Assembly: GCA_036768485.1 (NCBI GenBank)
Contig: JAVLUZ010000056.1
Span: 6,459,508-6,523,507 of the forward strand
Reading direction: 5' to 3'
Source of the DNA: Mermis nigrescens
Lineage: Eukaryota > Nematoda > Enoplea > Mermithida > Mermithidae
DNA: 64,000 bases
Made by a program: the position numbers and the translations under genes. Position 1 is the stretch's first letter. Every line of letters starts with the position of its first letter. Positions 23,553 through 34,499 of this stretch are shown here, piece by piece. The notes beneath the pieces were generated by a model, which saw nothing but the letters and a program-made list of their open reading frames with translations, searched no databases and was not told where the DNA came from.

Positions 23553-24515
23553 CACATGAATCTACTGGAAAAATCTGATGACGGCCTTATTTGTTTTCGA
23601 TTTGACTCAAATCAAACCATTTAAGTGGCAGCTTTCACCGGATACTACTTGCTGTATACGCACGTATAACGTGGCTATCTTAATACATATGTGAACCAGC
23701 TACACCAATGCCCGCGACAATTACGAAGGATGTAAGAGAGCAATAAAATTTACGGTTAATACTGCAAAAGGCAACGAGCGAAGTCATAAAAATCACGATT
23801 TAAGCTCGCCCTCTAATAACATTGGATAAGTCGACATCAATTAATCTAGATTTGAATGTATTTAAGTTTATATTCACAGAAAATGAGATTTGTTCAAGAA
23901 GCAAATATGTCAGAAATTTTTTGGCGATGATTATGGATTGGCTGATGAACTTTGACCATATTAGGGGGAATTCACAGCTGTGATTTTGCTGATCTTGTAA
24001 AAATTCTAACGTTACGATTCAAAATTAAAGTGCTCGTTTTACAAAATTATCCGGGGCTCTGCCCTGGACCCCCGCCCCAGACCCCTCAGCCCTAAAAGAG
24101 TTGGTTTCTGTTGAATTCTCACCGTATCTAAGGCATCCAGGTAGCAAAATCGGCAAAGCAAAATTCACTCTTTGGTCCCCCTTTTTTATTTGAAAATTTT
24201 TTGGTCATTCTTCCCTTCCCGAAACAAAATCCTGGATATGGGCCTGACTCCATTATTAGTTTTTATGCAACCTTTAGCGTATTTTGCATCTAATTCTTTT
24301 TGGCACATGTTTTATGCAGAAAATGAGATTTGTTTAGGAGGATGTCCATTGGATTCTCACCACATTTAAGGCATCTGGGTAGCAAAATTTACAAAATTTA
24401 AAGCTCTGGTGGTCCTAAAATGCCTTTTTTATTTCATCCTTTGGTCCCCTAAGGTTTTTAAAAAGTTTTGGTCGTCCCCCCGAAACAAAATCCTGGATAC
24501 GGGCCTGATGTGAAC

Positions 24516-25145
24516 CATATTAAAATTTTTTCCATATTTTAAATTTTGGTTCACATTTCTAGGAGTCTAAAAATATAAAAATTGAGCGCTCATATTAAAA
24601 AACCGATGTTTTTTACTGGAAGTCCATCATACATAAAATGGCGAGACCCAAAACGAGTTTTTGAAGATTTTGTTAATGTAAATTTAGTGTACAATGAATA
24701 TAACGATCAATAATATGTTCTTCTTTTAAAACTGCATTTTCAGACCTTGCACTTTAGCCGATTTCTGGAGTCTCATCAAAGAATAAAAACTCAATTTATC
24801 GAAATGGCGCGAACTGCCAACGCATTTTTGCAATAAAATTGCTGCAATCGGCGCGGCGCAGTATAGACTGCTGATTTTGACTGCAAATAATTCCTGCTCT
24901 CTTTTTGGTTGGGGGTCTGGGGTAGCGCTCAAGAAGCGTCCCCTCAGCGGGGTCCGAGGCAGAGCCCCGGAAAATGTTGCCAAATAAACACTGAAATCTT
25001 GAATCTGCACGTTAAAATTATCGTAAACCCGTCCAAATCTTGGTTTTTAATTCAGCCCAGTTCAAAATAGACTGGCGCGAAGCGCGAAAATTTTCTGATG
25101 CCAGAATGACTAAAAACATCTCAAAACGCATGAGACCATACATTA
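24516..25145. other. No gene; repeat fragments
   Basis: 24726-25030 carries, inverted, the GGGGCTCTGCC / CCCCAGACCCCTCAG phrase of 24050-24100. No exon recognised. Confidence 0.45.
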
Positions 25146-25149
25146 ACTG

Positions 25150-25795
25150 GGAGGGGGTTTGGGGGTTTCCACCCTCAGAAGAATTTTACTCCCCGCAAAA
25201 ATTTTTTCACCTCCCAGAATTGGCGAGTTCTTAAAAAGTTCCAAAAATATCTTGAAAATCGGTAGAAAAAGTGCCTTTTCAAGTGTTTTCGGCTATCTAC
25301 ATATTTTCTCAAAAGTGCCCAATTTTTGGCGCTTCGCGCCATATAATCATGTTTTGACCAATATGTTGTTCAATTTATTTGACTTTTTTCGAAATTTTTT
25401 TGCTTTTATGCTCTAGAAAGATGGAGCATCGCCAGAAACGCCAGAAAACGTTGTTTTTGACGCTGTACTTACCATACTGGGGAAGGGTAAATTATAAAGT
25501 GCCTTTTGGGGCCCAGAAATGGTAGGTACGCGTCAAAAACATCGTTTTTAGCGTTTATGACGATGCTCTATCTTTCTAAAGCATAGAAACCAAAAAATTT
25601 CGAAAAAAATAAAAAAAATCGGAACAAATTGAAGAAAATGTAGTCTAAACACGAGTATAATGGCGCGAAGCGCCGAAAAATTTGGCACTTTTGAGCAAAT
25701 AAATACCTAAAAACGCTTTAAAAAGCATGTTTTGAACAGATTTAAAAAAGATTTTTAGGAACTCGTAAAAAATCGCCAATTCTGGGGGGGAATTC
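25150..25795. mobile_element. Head-to-head pair of family P MITEs (P3, P4)
   Basis: 25150-25485 reads as family P in one orientation (hairpin at 25328, GCTCTAGAAAGATGGAGC near 25408). 25500-25795 reads as the same family inverted (GATGCTCTATC near 25562, hairpin at 25662). A short centre joins the two copies into one large inverted repeat. Non-coding. Confidence 0.65.
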
Positions 25796-26102
25796 TTGGG
25801 CCCGAAAAAGGTACTTCAGCATTTCGAAATGGGACGTTTTGGCGATGCCGCTTATGGCGACGGCCGTTCTGGCGCCGGCCGTTTTGGCGCTCGGCCATTT
25901 TGGCGACGTGCCGTTTTGGCGCCGGCCATTTTGGCGTCGGCCGTTTTGGCGCCGGCCGTTTTGGCGACGGCCGTTTTGGCGCCGAATTAAAATTTTCTTC
26001 GAAATTTCTTCAAAAAGACTGTTTTAGCATTCTACATATGCTGAAATACATAGCTGTTTCTGCTATTGAAATTGTGAGCTAACATACACATGCATATCTA
26101 TA

Positions 26103-26191
26103 GTCTGCTTCACATAACTTGGTGCATGAAATTCTGGTTTACAACAACTTAGAATCGTGGACATAAAAGCACAAAGTTATGTGAAACAGAC
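26103..26191. mobile_element. 89-bp TA-flanked MITE
   Basis: The ends GTCTGCTTCACATAACTT and AAGTTATGTGAAACAGAC are inverted, flanked by TA (26101-26102, 26192-26193). The GTCTGYTTCA start is shared with the tRNA-carrying MITE at 41282. Inside element H. Confidence 0.75.
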
Positions 26192-26575
26192 TATACATAT
26201 TTGGTGAGCAAAAAAATGCAAAAAGTAAGTAACTGTCATTAATATTTATTATCCGGCGCAAAGCGCCGGAAAAATTTAAGGAATTATGAGGCTAACGACT
26301 GATCTACATACAAGATGGGCTTGGGGGTTTGGGGGTATAAGCCAATGGATATTGCTTGATTGATGATATTAAGCGTCAAAAATTAGTGTTAATTCGCCTC
26401 AGCTTTATGTACGTGCTCAAATTGACTGTAAACTGCTGGAATAATGTGAGCACAGGAGCCTGTTCCATATTTCGCACACTACGGTTTCATAATAGGTGGT
26501 AGGTACCTATTAAATATATATACATATATATATATACATAGGTAGTTATCACGAATGGGCGTAGGTGCTCTGGAC

Positions 26576-26829
26576 CGTAGGTGGGCGGCTCTAAAGGTCA
26601 GGGGGTGCGAAATTTTTTCAAAGTCAAATATTGGCCCTAAAAATGGTGCTATGGCGAAAAAACACCATTTTTGAACGTTTCTCGTCGAGCTCTATCGATT
26701 GGCATCAAAAAAACCCGAAAAAAGCAAAAAAATTTAAAAATGAAATTCTGGGGAGTGTAGCTGGGTTTTTGCCATTTTTCGTTGGGTATTTTGCCTTCTA
26801 GGGAGTGCATCAGCCCACGCCCAGGTACG
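26576..26829. mobile_element. Family N MITE, copy N5
   Basis: CGTAGGTGGGC...CCCAGGTACG with the family interior and the perfect 8-bp TSD CTCTGGAC (26568-26575, 26830-26837). Confidence 0.85.
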
Positions 26830-27624
26830 CTCTGGACCCCCAGAATTAAATTTTTGGCGCTTCGTATTGCAATTTTGGCGATTTTGACCCAGCGGACCAC
26901 CAGAAATTTTGGTGCTGTCCATGCATGATTATATGTATAGGTAGTTGGGTATGTACTTTACATGTAGCTGCGTATGATTATCTTGCAATCTGTCAGCTAC
27001 TGTTCAAGCAGTTCTTAAAACGTATGCCCAAACTTGTGGGAAACACGGTTTCATTTTGTTCGAGAGCTTTTATAAAAGTTTAAACTGGCTTCTAAAGTGT
27101 TTTAAACTAATGAGGGAGAAAAGATTACAGTACTTATATCGAGTTGTATGATGACTTTTTGACATTGCTAAGAGGCAAGTCTGCGTCATGCTTATATATC
27201 ACTTTTGTAGCCTAATTTATGCGAACTAAATTCATTTAACAAGCTCTCCAATAAATGCAACAGAACTATAGGTGCGTGCATGCATGCATATGAATAAATT
27301 TACATATGTACAAGTAATTACATAGGTCTGCGAAAAATTTCTGCTCTGATTCTGTAAAACTGATTCAACATCTGATTAAAATGATAACATTAGTTCTTTG
27401 AGCGTTAAAAATAAGTTATTGTACAGTTTCTCGTTAATTTCCAGCAATTTTGAGGAAACCTTTCAGTCCGGCGCCAAAACGGCCGTCGCCAAAACGGCCG
27501 TCGCCAAAACGGCCGGCGCCAAAACGGCCGGCGCCAAAACGGCCGTCGCCAAACCGGCCGTCGCCAAACGGTGTCGCCAAAACGGCGTCGCCAAAACGGC
27601 GTCGCCAAAACGTCCTAGACCGTC

Positions 27625-27724
27625 NNNNNNNNNNNNNNNNNNNNNNNNNNNNNNNNNNNNNNNNNNNNNNNNNNNNNNNNNNNNNNNNNNNNNNNNNNNN
27701 NNNNNNNNNNNNNNNNNNNNNNNN
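27625..27724. other. Assembly gap (100 N)
   Basis: A run of exactly 100 N, nine bases after the right end of element H. The size looks like a placeholder, so the real distance is unknown. Confidence 0.99.
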
Positions 27725-28375
27725 TTAAAGTAGATTCAAATTATTCGAATCCTTTAGATTAAAATTTATAAAAAATTTAATAGTGATATTTGGATCAAAT
27801 TCCAATTTTTAACAGTTCTAGAAATCGCAATTCAAATTTTTATCAATTTTCCCTTTAATTTCCATTCAAGTCTATATTCTATTACCTTGCAGCATCACTA
27901 CAGATTAAAATATCTAAATAAATATAAAGATAAAAAACAATAAACAAATCTTACTTTCATATTTTTGATACTTTACATGTGGTGGAAAAAGAATACACAG
28001 TGTCCACTTATGTATTTCGATTAAAAACCACATGTAATTAAATAGCGCGTTCGTTAAATCAATTATACTTTATAGCAAAAGTGTAGGTATTGACTCTGTG
28101 CATTTATTGCTGTCACTCGAGATGACTCATAATAGAACAAAGGGCATATTAATCAAAGAAAGCCGGCGGTTGAATTTCTTGAATTCGATTGGAATTCGGT
28201 CAACAGAGGTTATTCTTACAGTATGATTTCAATTTTTTCTCAACCGTTTTCCAATTTTTTATCAATAAAATTACAATTCCAATCGGTTGGAATTCTGGGG
28301 CGTTAGTTGTGTCTCGGACTGTAACTATAGTTGTATAGTCTGTTGTTTAGTCAGACTAAGTCTTTTTCAAAAAAA
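27725..28375. other. No gene recognised
   Basis: AT-rich sequence with no match to the repeat families in the window. Confidence 0.45.
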
Positions 28376-28499
28376 TTAGGGCTCGATGAGAAACGTCGAA
28401 AAATGGTGTTTTTTCGCCATATGACCACTTTTAAGACCATTTTTTGACCTTTGAACATTTTTTCACCCCCCTCCCCAGAATTTCGGTGCTGCCCACCTA
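28376..28499. mobile_element. Family N MITE, partial copy N6
   Basis: Only one half is present: GCTCGATGAGAAACGTCG to CCAGAATTTCGGTGCTGCCC and ACCTATG. It directly precedes the recognisable start of the LINE ORF1. Confidence 0.65.
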
Positions 28500-29490
28500 T
28501 GAGTGCGACTATTGCGACCTGTGGGGACACCCGAAGTGCGATTGGACCAGGCTGCCTACAAAGCGCTCAAAAAATGCGGCGCCAAATCCACGAAATTCTT
28601 CTGCCCGAATTGCGTACCCAAGATAGATCGCCTGATTTCCATGGAAAAACGTATGGACGACATGGAGGCCCGCTTCCGTGAACTAGAGGTAAAACTAGAC
28701 ACTAAACTCAATTTTTCCGTTGCTAACAACAATCCTTTTCTGGCACAAACACAACTGCCGCCGTTTCCAACCGCTCGACCGCCGCCCTTGTTCCCCATGG
28801 CCCAGCGAGGATCCCTTCCGCCATTCGACAGCAGGGTGCTCGCCATACGTGGGCAGCAAGAAAATTCTGGGGGGGTGCAAGATTTTTTTGAAGGTCGCAA
28901 AATGGCCTTAAAAATGGTGGTATGGCGATAAAAACACCATTTTTCGACGTTTCTCATCAAGCACTATCCATTGGCATCAGAAATTGCGAAAAAAACGAAA
29001 AAAATTTTTAAAATCTGAATTCTGGGGGGGGGGTATTTTGATTTCTGGGGGGGGCATTTTGGCTTTCTGGGGGGTGCATACCCCCAAACCCCCCACGCCC
29101 AGGTGTGGTGCTCGCCCAAACGGTGGAGTCGGTTTTGGAGGCGCAGATGAAGCGACACAACGCAGTTCTTTTCGGGCTGCCCGACTCGGCCAACGACCTC
29201 ACCTCTGTCCGGAAGTTGATGTCCATCGGCACGAGCGAGGGATACATTACGACTCCGTCACGCTTTTCGACATCCAACACGTTTTCCGAGATGGGCCGGC
29301 CAACGAGGACGGCAGTCCACGCTTTTTAAAGGTGATCTGTGCCACGTCAAAGGTGAGGGACGCTTTTATCGCATACATAAACAAAGTTGTGAAATTAGAG
29401 GATCCCCAGTACAAGGATTTGCGCGCCAGGCCGGATCTCACCTTTCAACAGCGGGTGGATGGGCGAAATTTTCGCGAAGTTGAAAGTGTT
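28500..29490 (+). pseudogene. LINE ORF1 remnant (PHD-like finger, coiled coil)
   Basis: The first frame has Cys/His spacing like a PHD/RING-type finger: CDYC, GHPKC, then CPNC about 30 residues later. A charged coiled-coil stretch follows (MEKRMDDMEARFRELEVKLD), then a Pro-rich linker. N7 interrupts it at 28844. After N7 the frame resumes with a coiled coil and NAVLFGLPDSAND. A frameshift near 29230 then leads to a segment ending in LTFQQRVDGRNF. This order is typical of ORF1 in CR1-like LINEs. At least two frameshifts and the MITE make it non-functional. Confidence 0.75.
28844..29107. mobile_element. Family N MITE, copy N7, in LINE ORF1
   Basis: CATACGTGGGC...CGCCCAGGTGTG, 264 bp, with the perfect 8-bp TSD GTGCTCGC (28836-28843, 29108-29115). 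Very close in sequence and length to N8 at 35673. Confidence 0.9.
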
Positions 29491-29700
29491 TGATTAGGAT
29501 TCTCATTATATTGATTACAAGCGCAAGGCCATAATTTGTAAGTTTTTTTATTGTTTTCGTCCAATTTTATTAATCATTGAAGACGTACGCCCCTTCCAAA
29601 TCTTTTGGACACTACTGAAAAACCTGAAACTAATGTCAATTTAGAAAAAATCAATTAAACACCTATACCTCAAAATACTGGTCTCCCTGTTCGCCAATCA

Positions 29701-30205
29701 TTGAAATGCATACTAATTAACGCCAGAAGTCTAGGTAATAAAATCGGTCAACTTCATTCTATACTCTCTCAGTCGATTTACAACCTCATATTTATTACAG
29801 AGTCGTGGCTTAACGATTCTTTTCCAGATTCCTTATTATTGCTAAACTTTGATTATAGTGTTATCCGCCATGATCGTGAAAATAGAGTTGGAGGTGGTGT
29901 TGCAATCTATATACAATAATAAGCTAAAACTGAAAAATTTGAACATTCCTGACATTGATATGCAACAAGAAACCGTCGTTTGTGATTTTCACGTTCTCAA
30001 TACAAAATATAGATTTGTGCTTTGTTACAGAAGTCCTTTGTTGAATAATGAAATGAACAACCAACTTCTCGAATATTTAGAATGGTCTTGTAGAACTCCT
30101 AGGATCATCCTATTATTGGTGGATTTTAACTCTCCAGAAATAAAATGGAACAAACATCTTTTACTTGCTGAAAATAGTATCTCTTCCCATTTTTTGATTT
30201 CGTGA
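29701..30205 (+). pseudogene. LINE APE-type endonuclease remnant
   Basis: Opens ILINARSLGNKIGQLHS, followed by FITESWLND and RVGGGVAIYI, the ordered motifs of apurinic-type endonucleases in Jockey-superfamily LINEs. A frameshift near 29915 moves it to the second frame, where YRSP and DFNSPEIKW continue the domain. The residue before DFN is Val where Gly is usual. Non-functional because of the frameshift. Confidence 0.85.
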
Positions 30206-30240
30206 ATCTGTGAATCAGGTCGGATTACACCAGTTCATAC

Positions 30241-31441
30241 GTGTTTTTTGCTCAGACAAGTCATCCATATTCGATATACAACTCGCCACCTTTTGCATCT
30301 AGTGATCGCGATTCAGTTGAGTTCAATATATCCATTCCTATAGAACTTAAGGAAAGTCATAACACACGAAACCTCGACTTTAAAAGAGCTGATTATAACT
30401 CGATTATTCGTGCTATATCCATAATAAATTGGCCTGATGTTTTTTCAAACTGTGTAAACATTGACGAATTTTATGAAGCTTTTTCTACTAATTTAACTGA
30501 ATCCATTAAATCCCATGTTCCTTTTAGGAAACATCCCATTAAAAATAAAAAGTTTCCCGAAAATATTTTGCGCTTTCAGCAGAAAAAGTTAAAAATTTCG
30601 AGAAATCTTAAGAAAAATCCGAATTTGAAAAATCGATACAAAAACATCTGTACTGATGTGAATGAGGCGGTAGCTTCATTTTGCTGTAAAGAGGAAGAAA
30701 ATGTACTAAAAAATGGTTCTAATTTGAAAAAATTTTACAGTTTTGTCAATACTCGGCTAAACTTGAAGCGCTTGATTACCGATTTAGAGGTTAATAGTCA
30801 AATCGTATCCGACCAATCAATCAAGGCAGATGGTTTTAATACATTTTTTGGATCGGTTTTCACTTTAGATAATCATGAAATTCCAGATGATGAAATCGCG
30901 TAAACGTAACAGATCGTCCGAAAGCTGTTTTTGAAAGTTCGGCAATTTCCTTGGCGTTAAATTGCTCCCCTGTCTACAATTTTTGAAGTCTCTTATAGAA
31001 CTGGAAAAGTTCCCATGTCCTGGTTAGAAGCCTTGTTAACCCCGGTTTTTAAAAAAGGAAACCCCCATTTCGTAGAAAATTTTAGACCAATTTCACTCAC
31101 GTGTATTTTCTGCAAAATTATGGAGTCAATAATAAATGATTGTATCATAAACTATTTTAATCGAAACAATTTGTTGAACCCACAGCAATTCGGTTTTATG
31201 AAAAACAAATCGTGTGATTCTCAGTTACTAAAATGCAAAAATATTTGGACTGAGAATTTAGATAATCGGATTCCTACTGACATAGTTTATGTAGATTTTT
31301 GTACAGCCTTCGATTCTGTTGTTCATTCTAAAGTGTTACGGAAAGTTGGATATTTGGGAATTTCTGGAGTTTTGCTAAACTGGATTCGATCATTCTTATC
31401 AGGCAGATCACAGAAGGTAAAAATTGACGGTCATATATCTG
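30241..31441 (+). pseudogene. LINE linker and N-terminal half of reverse transcriptase
   Basis: The frame at 30241-30903 is the basic linker between endonuclease and RT. After a stop and a frameshift (about 30903-31015) the RT begins: TPVFKKGNPHFVENFRPISL, PQQFGFMKNKSC and IVYVDFCTAFDSVVHSKVL, which includes the first catalytic Asp, then LLNWIRSFLSGRSQKVKIDG. It stops where the TA-flanked MITE inserted (31442-31443). The rest of the RT continues at 39525. Confidence 0.9.
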
Positions 31442-31649
31442 TAGTCTGTTTCATTTATTCGAGAGCTTTTTAGTCAATTCTTTCAAGGGCTGCAGTAAGC
31501 GAAACAAGACGAATTACTGTAATTCGGCAAATCAGCTCAGTGAGAGCGAATGGCTGGAATTCTTCAATTTTTAATGCACTAATCCGCCTAATAAATTTAA
31601 TTTAGGCATTTAATCAGTACTGGGCGATACTACAGTAAATGCGCTAAAT

Positions 31650-31730
31650 AAAAAGCTACCAGGTGGAATCGAACCCGGTTGCTTCGACACAACAAGCAGA
31701 CGTTTTACTACTGAGCCTATGAGGGAGTTC
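31650..31730 (-). ncRNA. tRNA-like region in MITE copy 1
   Basis: On the minus strand an A-box-like GGCTCAGTAGTAAAA and a B box GGTTCGATTCC lie about 30 bases apart. The acceptor and anticodon arms do not fold as a complete tRNA. It is the inverse-orientation relative of 41546-41620. Confidence 0.6.
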
Positions 31731-32702
31731 GCGGCATTTCTTAACATTTTAGTCTATTGTGTTAAAGTGCCAACTTAAGGATAAGCTGAATGCACGATTT
31801 TTATCTGTAAAGGCCCTGCTATACTTTCCGCCGCGCGGCGCCGCGCGGTGCCGCGTTGACAAAATGTGCTGCTATACTTCCAAACGCGGCGCCGCGTGGC
31901 AGATAAATTGAAGTTTGTACACTGTTCAAACTTTTGCCACACGGTGGGACGCGGCGGCATATATTTATCATTTATTTATGAGGGAAAGCTTGATTTTAGC
32001 ATTTTTAATATACTGATGTTTATGCATACGTGAAAGCGTGAAAATTGAATATATAATCGATTTTTAAGATGTCTGTGTGCAAAAATGTGTGTCTCTATTG
32101 GTGATGTAAAAGATCCAGATTTTTACCCAGATCCAGATCCAGATAAAGATACGGTTCAGATTTTCTGGCAGATCCAGATCCAGATCCAGATCAGATAACC
32201 AGATCAGAAAATAACCAGATCCAGATTCAGATCGTTTTGCCAGATCAAAATTTAAAAGATCCAGATACAGATCCAGATCCAGATAAAAATATATTTTTTG
32301 TGCAGCAATTTGTATTGCTAAAAAGGAAGGCGTAAAGCGCCCAAGCCCAGATTGATTGGGGGTCTCGGGTGGCGGGACTAATATAACAGCCCTCCAGAGG
32401 GGTCTGGGGCAGAGCCGAGGAAAATTTGCATTTAAGAGCTTTTACATAAAAATGATATCAGTAAAAATTGTCTAAAAAGTAAAAGCTCACAAGTTTAGAC
32501 TTTTGAGTCAACCAAAAGACAGTGTAGTCTGCTTTTACAAAAACGACATTAATCCAAATTACGAATGCAATTTTTTTAAACATTGGTGCTAAAATTAGAA
32601 TCACTCATGAATACTTATCGTACTATTTGAAAGTTCCTTTCTGTCTCACAGACATCATCAACAATTTTAATCAACAAATAATTCAAATTTAAATAAAATG
32701 TT

Positions 32703-33006
32703 TGTAATGTAGTGGGGTTTCTGCCTATTAGTGCTGTAGGTACTAAATGGTTCTTTTTCTTAATACGGTTTCTAGATTGTAAAGCCCTAATGATCACCAA
32801 GTTTATTAGGTAAGAAACTAATGGATCTTACAACAAGAGCGCGTTAAATGACACGACACGACTGTGTCTCGAAGAAAGTGAGAGCCGAACTAAGAGCCTC
32901 TCAAAGACACGTAGTAAAGTTATATGTACGAAGGGGCGTGAACGACGTAAGTGTTAAAAATAGTTCACGAATGTAGGAGCGTAGGGATGTACCTAGTTAC
33001 ATCACA
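32703..33006 (-). repeat. Gypsy 3' LTR
   Basis: 304 bp with TG...CA ends. It adjoins the polypurine tract on its inner side. Confidence 0.92.
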
Positions 33007-33019
33007 TATCCCCCTCCGC
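33007..33019 (-). other. Gypsy polypurine tract
   Basis: The minus strand reads GCGGAGGGGGATA directly before the 3' LTR. This is the expected position for the plus-strand primer of reverse transcription. Confidence 0.75.
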
Positions 33020-33036
33020 AAAAAAATGTATCACGC

Positions 33037-34468
33037 TCAATCACAGGAAGTGTAACGATCCGGTGGTCGGCGTGTCCTTGTTGACCGTCTTGGGGTTGGC
33101 TTATCTTTGAGATCCCTCGTTTCGTTGTTGTTGTCCACTTGATCTCTCGTGACGTTGGGTTCTTTGTCGTTTTTGTCATCGTGTATAACTGTATCACTTT
33201 CAGATTCTGTTATTTTCTGATTGTTTTCTGATACTTTCTGTTCTACGTTTAAAGTTGGGGTTATAAACGGGTGAACAGGTTGCTGCACTGCATTTTTGAC
33301 TGTTTTCGAATCAGTTTCGTCCGATAGGTTTTCGCAAGAAACGAGTTTACGTAATCGTAGATGATCAGCGTGCTTTCGCTGAATTGACTTGTTAATTTCG
33401 ATTTTATAGGATAAAGGACCCGTTTTCTGTTTAACGACTCCTGGTGTCCACGTTTTTCCTAACGTGTTATACACCCAGACTGTATCGTTCTGTTTAAAAT
33501 TTCGTTCTTTCGTATTCCGATCGTGATAAAATTTCTGCTTTGCTTTCGCCTCATACATATGTATCTTTGCATCAGGCTTAAGTCGATCAAATAGCGTGCA
33601 TAATTTTCGTCCGAAAAACAATTCTGCAGGCGTACGATTTGTTGATGAGTGTATCGTACATCGATACGTGAAAAGCCACGTATTCAGCTTATCCTGCATT
33701 AGCTCGATATTTCGCGTTTTTAGCACACCATAATGTCGCTTAAAAGTTTGTATAGCGCGTTCTGCCATACCATTTGTGCGACTGTGGTAAGGTGAGGAGC
33801 GCATGTGCGTCACACCATTCAGTTTGCAGAAACTTTTGAACGTGTTCTGACGTGAATTGCGTTCCGTTGTCAGATACAATATATTTGCATATTCCGTAAC
33901 GTGAGAATAGCGACTTTAGAATTCGAATTGTATTTTCAGATGATGCGTTTTTCATCATGAAAATTTCTACCCAGCGTGAGTAGGCGTCGATAATTACGAA
34001 CCACATTAGTCCATTGTATGGACCTGCGAAATCGATATGAATTCGTTCCCATGGGGCGTTAGGAATATTCCATGAGTTTAGTGGCGTTTCGGGCTCGTTT
34101 TTACGATTTTCTTGGCAGAATAAGCAGTTTTCTACTAAATTTTCGATACTTCTATCGATTTTAGGCCACCAGACGGAAGAGCGAGCTAAAGAACGTGTAG
34201 CTAGTATTCCTGAGTGTCCTTCGTGTAATTTCGTTAAGACTGTTTTCTGCAAACAATTTGGTATTACTATTCTGTTCTGCCACATTATGATTCCATCCTC
34301 AAACGATAATTCGTGTCGTTTTTCGAAATATGGCAGAATTTCTGCGTGTATTCTGCGTTTTTCAGGCCAGCCGCGTTCTAAGTAAGCTATGACTGTATTT
34401 AAAACAGGATCGTGCACTGTTTTACGTTTAAGCACAGGCTGTCTTAAAGGTAAATCGTTCATTTGCAT
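33037..34468 (-). pseudogene. Gypsy integrase (frameshifted)
   Basis: The frame 34468-33740 holds the N-terminal HHCC zinc site (HEGH ... CLFC, about 30 residues apart) and the catalytic core with HIDFAGP (first Asp) and VSDNGTQF (second Asp). A frameshift near 33850-33880 moves the rest to the frame 33879-33037, which has NGMAERAIQTF (catalytic Glu), a GPLSYKIE chromo/SH3-like C-terminal segment and an Arg-rich tail. All three DDE residues are present. Only the frame is broken. The integrase would insert element cDNA into the genome. Confidence 0.9.
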
Positions 34469-34499
34469 TGCGCGTATCTGGCAGATAATCTTGGCGTCA

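Larger units (their letters stand above)
22085..23712. mobile_element. Inner TIR element enclosing a LINE fragment
   Basis: Inverted ends of about 35 bp, with the core TGTAGCTGGTTCACATATG then TATTAA, at 22085-22122 and 23673-23712. They enclose the LINE fragment and the foldback at 23411. No clear TSD, so this could be an inverted duplication rather than a transposon. Confidence 0.5.
21623..24507. mobile_element. hAT-like element I (CAGGCCCGTATCCAGG ends)
   Basis: The ends CAGGCCCGTATCCAGG and CCTGGATACGGGCCTG are perfect TIRs, flanked by the perfect 8-bp TSD ATGTGAAC (21615-21622, 24508-24515). The interior is a nest. A second, weaker pair of similar ends lies inside (AGGCCCATATCCAGG near 21767, CCTGGATATGGGCCTG near 24230). 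It also holds the inverted repeats at 22085/23673, a dead LINE and a foldback. No transposase frame. A shorter copy is at 44333-44796. Confidence 0.85.
25831..27615. mobile_element. Array-ended element H (GGCCGTTTTGGCGCC arrays)
   Basis: The left end GGGACGTTTTGGCGATGCC opens an array of a ~15-base unit, GCCGTTTTGGCGACG (25831-25986). The inverse array (27469-27615) ends GGCGTCGCCAAAACGTCC. The architecture matches elements A-G. The right flank is lost 9 bases later in the gap, so the TSD cannot be tested. The core holds a small MITE and an N copy. Frames rich in Pro/Ala/Lys or Arg/Phe/Trp here are by-products of the array. Confidence 0.7.

Noticed and set aside
25796..26082. Arg/Trp/Phe- and Ala-rich frames near 25.8-26.1 kb and their inverse at 27.4-27.7 kb
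   Set aside because: By-products of the GGCCGTTTTGGCGCC array of element H. The second set runs into the N gap.
33037..33300. Envelope or extra gene downstream of gypsy integrase
   Set aside because: The Glu/Lys/Asn/Thr-rich and Arg-rich tail is continuous with the integrase C-terminus. There is no signal peptide, no membrane segment and no room before the PPT.
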